64,000 nt of DNA from Gammaproteobacteria bacterium (lineage in GTDB: Bacteria > Pseudomonadota > Gammaproteobacteria > Steroidobacterales > Steroidobacteraceae): NCBI GenBank assembly GCA_009926865.1, contig RFOD01000005.1, positions 1-64,000 of the forward strand, written 5' to 3'. The notes beneath the pieces are model-generated. The model worked only from the letters and a program-made list of their open reading frames with translations, had not been told where the DNA came from and ran no database searches. Numbering within the stretch: the stretch's first letter is position 1; each line of letters begins with the position of its first letter. Both the position numbers and the translations under genes were made by a program. Below are positions 10,227-18,755 of this stretch, one piece after another.

Positions 10227-10846
10227 AAACAGCCACCGTCCATGTGGTCGATGATGATGACGCGGTCCGCAGCTCACTTAAGTTATTGCTGAAGTCGGTG
10301 GGCTTAACCACCTCAGTCTATGCCTCGGCACAAGAGTTTTTGAGTCTGTGGCAACCCGATCACGCAGGCTGTTTAGTATTGGATGTGCGTATGCCAGGTA
10401 TGAGCGGACCGGAAGTCCAAATGGAACTCAACGCGCGGGGCGCCATTATTCCAGTGATATTTATCAGCGGTCACGGCGATATTCCGATGGCGGTGGAGGC
10501 GATTCAGCACGGGGCATTCGACTTTTTACAAAAACCGTTTCGCGATCAGGACCTCATTGATCGAGTGCAGCGTGCACTCGCGGCCGATGGCGAAAATCGA
10601 AAATTGCTCTCGCAACGCGATACGCTGCGATCGCGCTATGAATCATTGACCCCTCGCGAACAGGAAGTGCTTGCACTCGTCACCCAAGGCAAAGCCAACA
10701 AAGTGATGGCTGGTGATCTTGGTGTCAGCCAGCGTACGGTAGAAATCCATCGGGCGCGAGTGATGGAAAAAATGGGTGCACACTCGCTCGCCCAACTCGT
10801 ACGTATGGTGCTGGAGCTTGAGAACGACCTCACGACGTCACACTGA
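10223..10846 (+). CDS. fixJ: FixJ-family response regulator (REC + LuxR HTH)
   Basis: MKTATVHVVDDDDAVRSSLKLLL, LVLDVRMPGMSG, LTPREQEVLALVTQGKANKVMAGDLGVSQRTVEIHRARVMEKMGAHSLAQLVRM; ATGA overlap with fixL. Confidence 0.92.
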   Translation: MKTATVHVVDDDDAVRSSLKLLLKSVGLTTSVYASAQEFLSLWQPDHAGCLVLDVRMPGMSGPEVQMELNARGAIIPVIFISGHGDIPMAVEAIQHGAFDFLQKPFRDQDLIDRVQRALAADGENRKLLSQRDTLRSRYESLTPREQEVLALVTQGKANKVMAGDLGVSQRTVEIHRARVMEKMGAHSLAQLVRMVLELENDLTTSH

Positions 10847-11110
10847 TCTAACGCGCACGCTGCTGCAGATCTGCTACTCCTCAGGGAAAGCTTGAGCCCG
10901 CCACCCGACAGCATTCGTCTTGCGCGACGGACACTCAAAATCATCCGCCAAAATTTTCGTTGGGCGGCAGCCCATAATTTCACCGCGCTACCGATCGCGG
11001 TACTCGGCCTGATACCGCCATGGGTGGCGGCGATTGGCACGTCGCCCTCCTCACTCTGGGTGGTCTTTAACGCGCGTCGGCTAGCCGCTGATCAAATCAA
11101 GGAGGCATGA
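10847..11110 (+). pseudogene. C-terminal remnant of a FixI/CcoI-type cation-transporting P-type ATPase
   Basis: The reading frame directly after the fixJ stop is SNAHAAADLLLLRESLSPPPDSIRLARRTLKIIRQNFRWAAAHNFTALPIAVLGLIPPWVAAIGTSPSSLWVVFNARRLAADQIKEA*. This is the terminal TM region of FixI/CcoI; no DKTGT, GDGxND or metal-binding domain precedes it. Confidence 0.85.
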
Positions 11111-11283
11111 TGGCCAGTATTTACTTACTGAGACCGCTATCGATTTTTTTGGTAGGTCTGGCTATCTGGGCATTTTTTTGGGCTGTCGATCAAGATCAAT
11201 TCGAAGACCTCGAGGGGCCCTCCCGATTAGCGCTCGAGGGGGATCAACCGCTCAGCGAGGACGCCAAACCACGCCCAGATTAA
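11107..11283 (+). CDS. ccoS: Cbb3-type cytochrome oxidase assembly protein CcoS/FixS
   Basis: Short ORF absent from the track (58 aa): MMASIYLLRPLSIFLVGLAIWAFFWAVDQDQFEDLEGPSRLALEGDQPLSEDAKPRPD. AFFWAV..DQFEDLEGP is the CcoS signature; ATGA overlap with the P-ATPase remnant. Confidence 0.92.
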   Translation: MMASIYLLRPLSIFLVGLAIWAFFWAVDQDQFEDLEGPSRLALEGDQPLSEDAKPRPD

Positions 11284-12121
11284 AACTACTAAAACGCGCG
11301 AACGCGTAGACCTTATCGTTATCGGCACCGCCATCTAAAAAACGCAGCTGGCCGCGCACGCGCCAATCATCCGAGAGCGAATACGAGAATCCTGCGCCCA
11401 AATCGACGGCGTAGCCTGGACCACCACCCAAAGCATCGATATCTGCCTCGAGTAACCAGCGGTCTGCAAGGGGCTTTTCAACGGCCGCATGCAGCAAGGG
11501 GACAAAGCCCGTATCGTTCTTACTGGCAACTAGCGACCCTTGTCGTAAACGAATACTGGCGTCACGTACTTTAGCGGTAAAACCGACTTTCACTCGTAAA
11601 TCTGCGCGGTCGATCCAAAGATAACGCCAGGTAAGACGCCAAGAGTTGAACTGATAACGGGCATCAATGGAACCCGATGCGAAACTTGCTCCCTGAAACG
11701 CAATATCCGTCGCGCTGGTGCCCGACTCAGACAGCGCCAGCGGTGCAAGCAAGATCCGCCACTCTTGCCGCTCACGCCACTGTCCAGACAGCTCGATACG
11801 ACCGGCGACCCAGGGTCCGTCACCTGTCAACGCATCCAGCGCGAAGCGCGATGCCGACCCATCATTGGGCACCTCGACATCATTACGACCTTGCCAAGTG
11901 ACCACCGCGCTCGCAGAGATCTCCTCCAGGGTCGACTCAGTGGCCGAGACGGTGGGCCCAACTATGAGAGCGCCGACCCAGAGAGCGCCGACGACAAGAC
12001 CATTCATCATAAAACCGCCCACGGCGATAGGGCACCCCGTTACGAAGTCCGCTAAGACTCCAGCCTTAGACTTTTGCGGACCAGACACACGCTGATCGAT
12101 TACTTGGGTTGCGCGCATCAA
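11252..12121 (-). CDS. Putative outer-membrane beta-barrel-like protein of unknown function
   Basis: 289 aa; hydrophobic N-terminal segment and alternating aromatic/hydrophobic strands, ending FNLGVVWRPR; follows ppc on the - strand with a 4-nt overlap. Confidence 0.5.
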   Translation of the reverse strand: MMRATQVIDQRVSGPQKSKAGVLADFVTGCPIAVGGFMMNGLVVGALWVGALIVGPTVSATESTLEEISASAVVTWQGRNDVEVPNDGSASRFALDALTGDGPWVAGRIELSGQWRERQEWRILLAPLALSESGTSATDIAFQGASFASGSIDARYQFNSWRLTWRYLWIDRADLRVKVGFTAKVRDASIRLRQGSLVASKNDTGFVPLLHAAVEKPLADRWLLEADIDALGGGPGYAVDLGAGFSYSLSDDWRVRGQLRFLDGGADNDKVYAFARFSSFNLGVVWRPR

Positions 12122-14856
12122 CCTGTGCTCTGCAAACCTTGTGAGATTCCATTAATACTGGCAAGTAGCGCATCGAGCAAGTCGCGATTATCACGGCCAC
12201 CGGCACGCCATCGAGACAGCAAATCCACCTGCATCAAATGCATGGGGTCTACATAAGGGTTTCTCAATTGCAGCGCGCGCTGTTGCATCGGCTCCTCCTC
12301 CAATAAATCCGCATGTCCTGTGATTTTCAACAAGCTCGTACAAGCGAGCTCATGTTCTCGACTGATCATCTCAAAAAATTGATTACTCTCTTTGATCTGA
12401 TGGCTCGCGAGCGGCAAGTAATGCGCACTGATCGCAAGATCCGTTCGCGACAACATCACCGACAAATCATCAAATAGATGACTCAAAAACGGTTTACGCC
12501 ACGCTGCGCGACACGCTTCCAGACCAAATTGTTGCAAGGCAGCCTGTAACGCTGTGCCAGCGCCAAACCAACCGGGCAAAAGCATCCGATTTTGTGTCCA
12601 GGCAAATACCCAAGGAACCGCACGAATCGCCATCAAACCGCTGTGTCCATGTCGTGTCGTCGGTCGATTGCCGATTTGCATGCGTTCAATCACATCAATC
12701 GGAGTTACCGCCCGGAACCACGCTTCGAAGCCAGGGGACTCGATGATCAGTTCGCGGTACACCCGTGCGCCCGCGACCGCCATGCACTCGGCGATTGGTA
12801 ACCAATCGTTATCCGATGGTACGTCGCCCTCTGGAGCGCCGACTGATGCCGTCGCGAGCGACAAAGATCCAAACGCGCGCTCTAGGGTGCGCAGCGCAAT
12901 CGAGCCCAACCCATAGTGATGATTAATGCCCTCGCCTTGTTCGGTCAGTGCGAGCCAGCCGTTGATGGCGCTCGCTGGCATCCCATTCAGCATGGCATCG
13001 ACGCGACCGCCACCGCGAGGAATACTGCCGCCTCTCGCATGACACAAAAGCTGCTTTTCACCGGCTGCGTGCAGAGCCTTGACGATATCCCCTTGGGCTC
13101 GATACGCCGCAAAGCGTGAGGCAACGATACCAGCTTGCTTACTGCTCTCGGAGTATCCTACCCACACCCATTGGCGCTGGCCGCGACCATCCAAATGTCG
13201 TCGATAGAGCGGCTCTGCCAATAGGCGCGATAGACTGCTCCCAGCGGCCTCCAGCGCCTGCATCGAATCAAACATCGGCGCAAAGTCGATCGCCACTAGG
13301 TCGGTATCTTTGTTGACCGCATCGGCCCAACGCGCAAGCAACACCGGCGCCAACATATCATCCGCACTCGTCACGCCGTTCACCACATACGCCCCAACCG
13401 AGGCATCACCGTATCGGCGACGACTCTGCAGTAAGGTGGCAAATACCGCCAGCGTACGCTTACCGAGCGCGTCCAAATCCGCTTTAGGGCCTACATCCTG
13501 TTCAAGCCACGAAACTAGCTGAGCATGTCTATCTGCCGCTGTCAGTAGTAACCAATCGGGGCGATCCATGGCCCGCGAGATCACCCCGTGGTGAATCAAA
13601 CTGTGCTGCCGAACATCAAGTGTCGCCAAATGAAAACCGAAAGTATCAACCCGTCGCTGCAATCGCCGTACGGCATGCAGACCGGCGTAGAGCCCCTTAT
13701 TTGACAACAAACTCTCAGCGACCAAAGAAATATCACGTGCGAACTGCTGCGGATTTTCGTAGCCTGTCGATCGCGACTCATAGGTGGCGCGAAGACGCTC
13801 GGCAACCTGTAGCAAAAATACGCGGTACGGCATACTGTCATGACGCGCCGGCGCACTCGATCGTACATCGGGCATGAGTAAGGCGTATTCCGCCGTTCTT
13901 TGTCGCACCGCCTCGCTCACGGTGACTCGACTACCGCTCTGCGATAAAACCTGCGCTAATTCCTGAACTTCCAAAAAGTAGGCATTGACGATGCCCTGTT
14001 GTTGTCGCGCTAACGTTTCTCGGATGGTTTTCCCGTGCACATCCGGATTACCGTCCATATCCCCGCCCACCCAGGACGCAAAACGAATCAACACAGGAAT
14101 ATCGATCGGATCGGGCGACGATCCGTAATGTTGGCCAATCGCCTCGGCGATTTCCTCGTAGAAATCTGGCACGATCCGGTAGAGCACTTCAGCCAAATAA
14201 AACATCACGTGCTCGCGCTCATCCGCAACCGTTAACTGCTGGCGTGGATGATCGCCCGTTTGCCAACTGGTCGTCAGTTCACTGCGAATTTCCGCCACAG
14301 AGGCCCGTTGCTCGCTCGGCGAAAGGGTCGGATTTAGCCGATCAAACAATAAATCTGCTAAACGCTGCTGCTTACGCAATATCGTTCGACGTGTGGATTC
14401 CGTCGGATGCGACATGAAGACCGGTACGACTTGTAGCGACCGCAGTAGCGCCATTAAAGCGTCTCGATCTAGCCCCTTTTCTTTGAGCGCCCCGATCGCG
14501 GCACTCACACCACCCGGCTGAGGTCGGTGACGATCATCCTGAAAATAAGCGCGACGACGACGCACCCGATGAACTTGTTCAGCGAGATTGACGACCTGAA
14601 ACCACGCCGTAAAAGCCCGCTCCAGTTCACGCGCCATTTCCGGTGACCGACCACGGGTCCGTTGCTCGAGTTCACTGGCTGCATCGAGATCGCCATTACG
14701 TCGAGCGATCGCTAACTGTCGATCGGTTTCGACGACTTCAAAGAGTGCGTCACCCCCCTGATCGCGCAATACCTCGCCGACTAACGAGCCAAGTAGATGC
14801 ACATCCTCGCGTAGCGCGGCATGCTTTGGCGGAAACTGGATCTCGGTGCGGTTCAC
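12118..14856 (-). CDS. ppc: Phosphoenolpyruvate carboxylase
   Basis: 912 aa; VFMSHPTESTRRTIL, FASWVGGDMDGNPDV, VGYSESSKQAGIVASRFAAYRAQ, HARGGSIPRGGG, RNPYVDPMHLMQVDLL. Confidence 0.97.
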   Translation of the reverse strand: MNRTEIQFPPKHAALREDVHLLGSLVGEVLRDQGGDALFEVVETDRQLAIARRNGDLDAASELEQRTRGRSPEMARELERAFTAWFQVVNLAEQVHRVRRRRAYFQDDRHRPQPGGVSAAIGALKEKGLDRDALMALLRSLQVVPVFMSHPTESTRRTILRKQQRLADLLFDRLNPTLSPSEQRASVAEIRSELTTSWQTGDHPRQQLTVADEREHVMFYLAEVLYRIVPDFYEEIAEAIGQHYGSSPDPIDIPVLIRFASWVGGDMDGNPDVHGKTIRETLARQQQGIVNAYFLEVQELAQVLSQSGSRVTVSEAVRQRTAEYALLMPDVRSSAPARHDSMPYRVFLLQVAERLRATYESRSTGYENPQQFARDISLVAESLLSNKGLYAGLHAVRRLQRRVDTFGFHLATLDVRQHSLIHHGVISRAMDRPDWLLLTAADRHAQLVSWLEQDVGPKADLDALGKRTLAVFATLLQSRRRYGDASVGAYVVNGVTSADDMLAPVLLARWADAVNKDTDLVAIDFAPMFDSMQALEAAGSSLSRLLAEPLYRRHLDGRGQRQWVWVGYSESSKQAGIVASRFAAYRAQGDIVKALHAAGEKQLLCHARGGSIPRGGGRVDAMLNGMPASAINGWLALTEQGEGINHHYGLGSIALRTLERAFGSLSLATASVGAPEGDVPSDNDWLPIAECMAVAGARVYRELIIESPGFEAWFRAVTPIDVIERMQIGNRPTTRHGHSGLMAIRAVPWVFAWTQNRMLLPGWFGAGTALQAALQQFGLEACRAAWRKPFLSHLFDDLSVMLSRTDLAISAHYLPLASHQIKESNQFFEMISREHELACTSLLKITGHADLLEEEPMQQRALQLRNPYVDPMHLMQVDLLSRWRAGGRDNRDLLDALLASINGISQGLQSTG

Positions 14857-14889
14857 GCGCGGAGTTTACACCCGAGGTGTGAGGACAGA

Positions 14890-14926
14890 TAAAAAAAGGG
14901 CCGAGCAAGCTACGTTGCCCGGCCCT
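14890..14926 (-). terminator. Rho-independent terminator downstream of the TonB receptor gene
   Basis: Stem AGGGCCG-a-GCAA / TTGC-c-CGGCCCT (14897-14926) with A7 at 14891-14897 reading as a U-tract on the - strand. Confidence 0.82.
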
Positions 14927-14991
14927 CTTCGAATGTGGAGCGCGTTAATTGTTAGCCGAACTTAACGCACCCTCTCGACCACCATCCCAGA

Positions 14992-17511
14992 TCAACGGAA
15001 CGAGTACGCGAAGTCCACGCCCCATGAGGAGCCCGGCGCATCGTGAATGAACGATCCACCGAATTCTGGGGCAGGGATCACCTCGGCCAAGTAATTCTCG
15101 TCCGTGATGTTGCGACCCCAAGCGGTGACGCTCCAGGTGCCGTTGGAGACACCCAAGCGTGCGTTCATCAGCGAGAACGACTCACGCTTCTGCTTAGAGA
15201 ACTCGCCCTGTCCGAAGCCGAAGTAGGTAAACAGGTTCGGCACCAGATTCGCTTGCACGGTGCTAAACCATGTCTCGCCCACGAAGGAGCCGTCGAGGCG
15301 CGCGTTCACCACCCAATCCGAGGCACCGACCGGAATCTTCAGATCAATACCTGCGTTACCGGTGTACTCCGGCGCGTAGGGGATCTTGTTACCGGCGGTA
15401 TACGGGCGGCCGTCATAGCGCTTGATTTCGCTGTCGGCGGTGCCGTAGCCCGCAAACAAGGTCACCATGCTGTTCACGCGCCAACGCGCATCGATTTCAA
15501 CACCCTTCACTTCCGCTTCTTCGGCGTTGGTCACCACGCGCAGCAGTCCAAACGGACCCGCAAAGAAGTTAAAGAACTGCATATCTTCGATATCGGTCTG
15601 ATACACCGCACCATTGATCGCGAGCGAGCCATCGAGCAGCGTAGCCTTGAAGCCTGCTTCGAAAGACTTCGAAACTTCCTTTTCGTACTCGTCTTTCACG
15701 TTGCTCAACGAACGATCTGAGCCGTCGGCATTACACGCCGGCACGGTCAAGAAGGTGCTGATCGCGATGTTTTCCCACTGGGTCGGACCCGTGCACAGAC
15801 CACCGAAGTTCAGCTCCACCGTATCGCGGCTACCCGAGGAGTTGAAACCGCCCGAGCGGAAGCCGACGCCGTAGGAAGCGAAGACCGCAAAGTCATCCGT
15901 TGCCTTCCAATTGATGGAGAGCTTCGGCTGCATCTCTGAGAAGGTGCGCTCACGGCTTGGAATCGAGGTGAGTGCCGGATTGACATCGTAGGCGGGGTTG
16001 ATAAACGCACCTGTGCCGCTGAAGCCTGGCGTCTGCGGCCCAATCTTTGGCACGTTGTTCGAGACTTCGCGCTTTTCTTCGTCGTAACGCAGTGCGAGCG
16101 CGAGCTCGAGTCCCTCGGAAATATCGTAGGCAATTTGACCAAAGCCCGCGAGCACTGTGCTGTCAAAGTTGTCGTCATACAGCAAGTCGGTTGGATTCGG
16201 GCCACCGGTCCGAACCAGAGGTTCGGTCACGAAGCCCAAATCATTGTCCGAGCCCTGCGAGACCACCACGCGACGCTGAATATCGGCAGCATAAACACCC
16301 GCCACCCAGCGTAAGGCCTCATCGCCAGGTGAGGTCAATCGCAGCTCAAAGCTGAGATCCTTCTGGTTGCGCTCTTGGTACTGATAGCCATCGCAGGTCA
16401 CCGGACCATAGGGCGGCAACAAGCCGGGATAGAAGAACGGAGCCGGCAGTGGCGTGTCAGCGGTACGAGCAGCCAAGGAGTTTTGGCAGCTCGCGACGTT
16501 GGCATACAAACCAAAGGCCGCGCTGGTGCCGTCGGTCAAAAAGTAATTCTTTTGATCATTGTACGCGACCATCGTAGTCAACGTACCCGGCGCCACGTCA
16601 AACTCGGTCTTCAACGAGAAGTTGATGTTCTCTTGCTCGTTCTGCGGCTTGACGTTGTTGAGGTATACAAAGTTATGGGTATTAGCATTCTCCCAAAAGA
16701 GATCACCAAACCCGCTTAGTGCCGCTTCCTGTAAAGCAAACGAGGCATTGAAGTTGATCGCACCGGCATCGAGTTTTGACACCTTTAGCTTCGCATCAAA
16801 GGTACCGTTGTCACCGAGCGAGCCTATCAAACGACCGCTAGCGCCGGTTTCTTCAAAGAAATCAACGCAGTCATCGCAATTGAGGTAGCTGTTATCCCAC
16901 TGCCCGTCGGTCTTGCGCGTGTAAGCAGAAAAAGAGCCACGGATGTCATCGGAGATCGGACCGCCTACGTAAGCGTTGAGCTTGTAGCTACCGTACTGTC
17001 CGAAGCCACCACCCACGTCAAACTCGAGACTCTCGCCCGGTTGGCGTGTGGTGATAATCATTGCGCCCGACACAGCGTTACGACCGTAGAGCGCGCCCTG
17101 CGGGCCCTTCAACACTTCGATCTGCGAAACGTTGTTCAACTCTTGGTTCAAGGCCTGCGGGTTGGTTTGCAGCACGCCATCGACGACCAGCGCAAAGTTG
17201 GTCTCGGCATCGCGTCCGGTGTTGATACCGCGAATCGTGACCTGAAGGTCTCCAACTTCCGCGGTTTGCACTTGGGCGACGCCCGGCGTCAGCGCGATGA
17301 AGTCTTGCGGACGTTCGATACCCGCGGCTTGGATTTCTTGGGCAGTAAATGCCTGCACGGTGGCCGGCACATCTTCGATGCGCTCGGCACGTTGACGGGC
17401 AGTCACCACGATTTCTTCTAGCTGGGCTTCCTGAGCCAGTGCTTTGCCGCCACTCAGAGCAGCCAACACCGCCGCACCGACCAGCGACGCACGCGAAAAA
17501 CGATAAGACAT
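14992..17511 (-). CDS. TonB-dependent outer membrane receptor
   Basis: 839 aa; signal peptide, LEEIVVTARQRAERIEDVPATVQAFTAQEI plug, VLKGPQGALYGRNAVSGAMIITT, C-terminal beta-barrel ending in F-R. Confidence 0.95.
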   Translation of the reverse strand: MSYRFSRASLVGAAVLAALSGGKALAQEAQLEEIVVTARQRAERIEDVPATVQAFTAQEIQAAGIERPQDFIALTPGVAQVQTAEVGDLQVTIRGINTGRDAETNFALVVDGVLQTNPQALNQELNNVSQIEVLKGPQGALYGRNAVSGAMIITTRQPGESLEFDVGGGFGQYGSYKLNAYVGGPISDDIRGSFSAYTRKTDGQWDNSYLNCDDCVDFFEETGASGRLIGSLGDNGTFDAKLKVSKLDAGAINFNASFALQEAALSGFGDLFWENANTHNFVYLNNVKPQNEQENINFSLKTEFDVAPGTLTTMVAYNDQKNYFLTDGTSAAFGLYANVASCQNSLAARTADTPLPAPFFYPGLLPPYGPVTCDGYQYQERNQKDLSFELRLTSPGDEALRWVAGVYAADIQRRVVVSQGSDNDLGFVTEPLVRTGGPNPTDLLYDDNFDSTVLAGFGQIAYDISEGLELALALRYDEEKREVSNNVPKIGPQTPGFSGTGAFINPAYDVNPALTSIPSRERTFSEMQPKLSINWKATDDFAVFASYGVGFRSGGFNSSGSRDTVELNFGGLCTGPTQWENIAISTFLTVPACNADGSDRSLSNVKDEYEKEVSKSFEAGFKATLLDGSLAINGAVYQTDIEDMQFFNFFAGPFGLLRVVTNAEEAEVKGVEIDARWRVNSMVTLFAGYGTADSEIKRYDGRPYTAGNKIPYAPEYTGNAGIDLKIPVGASDWVVNARLDGSFVGETWFSTVQANLVPNLFTYFGFGQGEFSKQKRESFSLMNARLGVSNGTWSVTAWGRNITDENYLAEVIPAPEFGGSFIHDAPGSSWGVDFAYSFR

Positions 17512-17588
17512 GAGGGCCTCCAGAATCTTTCCTTAGACGAACGGAGTTGTGAGTCAACGCGCAGTGTACGAGGGACTGTCATCGGATA

Positions 17589-17605
17589 GCAACGGAGTCC
17601 GTTGC
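17589..17605. promoter_or_regulatory. Perfect palindrome in the divergent TonB-receptor/amidohydrolase intergenic region
   Basis: GCAACGGA-G-TCCGTTGC, 8-bp arms; a second GTTG...GCAAC-flanked GTAATTAC element lies about 20 bp further on. Confidence 0.45.
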
Positions 17606-17775
17606 GAGCCCGGTCCAAGCGTTGTAATTACGCAACAAATTGATCACCCCTCGACCCGCGTGCGACCAGACAGCGACCCCTGCCTGTTGGTCGCACCGAC
17701 TTGCAAGCCCACTCCCAGTCGCCGCCGCGAGCAATAATGCACACTCAACTACACCAAAGATGAAGTGAGACGCCT

Positions 17776-18705
17776 GTGAGCACGACCTCCGTCACCCGGC
17801 CAGACAGCACCCAACCTGAGAGCGCCCCGCCTAGGCCCGCGGTAGCCCCCCCGGTCCCCGCCATCGACATCGTGGCGGGTATCTGGACCGAAGAGGCGCT
17901 GAGCTATCGACCTGGCTGGCAAGACCAATTCTTTGCCGGAAAGATGAAATCGAAAGCCAATATGCAAGGGCTATCTCTCGACGCTCAGCTCGCGCAGATG
18001 GCAGAAGCGGGTATCGAGCGGGCTTTTCTCTTCGCGCCAAAGGTCGGGCGGTTAGGTCTACCGGGGTCCTTCCATTTACCGTATGAAGTCGTGGCGCGCG
18101 CGGTCGAAAAATACCCAGGCCGTTTTTATGCCATGGCAGGCATTGATCCGTATGAAGGTATGAACGGTGTGCGCGCATTGGAAGATGCTGTCAAGAATAT
18201 GGGTTTTATCGGCGCCCACGTATACCCGCACTGGTTCGACTTGCCGCCCGACCATGCCAAGTACTATCCCTTTTACGCTAAGTGCGTGGAGCTTGGCGTA
18301 CCGATCCAAATGCAGGTCGGACAATCGATGGTCTACGCCAAAGAGGCGCCCATGCGTAGCGTCGGTCGACCCATTTTACTCGACGGCATTGCTTGCGATT
18401 TCCCAGAGCTCAAGCTGATTGGCATTCATGTCGGGATTCCCTGGACGGACGAGATGATCGCGATGGCATGGAAGCACGACAACGTATTCATTGGCTCTGA
18501 TGCACATAGTCCAAAATATTGGCCGGAAGCGTTCGTGCGCTATATCAACTCGTATGGTCAGGACAAAGTATTGTTCGGCACAGACTTTCCCGTACTCGGC
18601 TTCAAACGCACCATGGACGAAGTGCTCAGCCTCGGACTCCGGGAGCAACCGTTGCGTAAGTTCCTACGCGATAACGCGCTGAAGGTTTACGGCCTCAGCG
18701 AATAA
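17776..18705 (+). CDS. Amidohydrolase family (metal-dependent hydrolase)
   Basis: 309 aa; FYAMAGIDPYEGMNGV, LKLIGIHVGIPWTDEMIAMAWKHDNVFIGSDAHSPKYWP, KVLFGTDFPVLGFKRTMDEV typical of amidohydrolase_2. Confidence 0.88.
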   Translation: MSTTSVTRPDSTQPESAPPRPAVAPPVPAIDIVAGIWTEEALSYRPGWQDQFFAGKMKSKANMQGLSLDAQLAQMAEAGIERAFLFAPKVGRLGLPGSFHLPYEVVARAVEKYPGRFYAMAGIDPYEGMNGVRALEDAVKNMGFIGAHVYPHWFDLPPDHAKYYPFYAKCVELGVPIQMQVGQSMVYAKEAPMRSVGRPILLDGIACDFPELKLIGIHVGIPWTDEMIAMAWKHDNVFIGSDAHSPKYWPEAFVRYINSYGQDKVLFGTDFPVLGFKRTMDEVLSLGLREQPLRKFLRDNALKVYGLSE

Positions 18706-18755
18706 TCACTAGGCAATAGTAGCCAGGCCCATTCGCTCAGGCCCAGTTACTGAGT

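Noticed and set aside
15043-15720. 225-aa + strand ORF opposite the TonB receptor
   Set aside because: Fully antisense to a clear TonB-dependent receptor; no family motifs.
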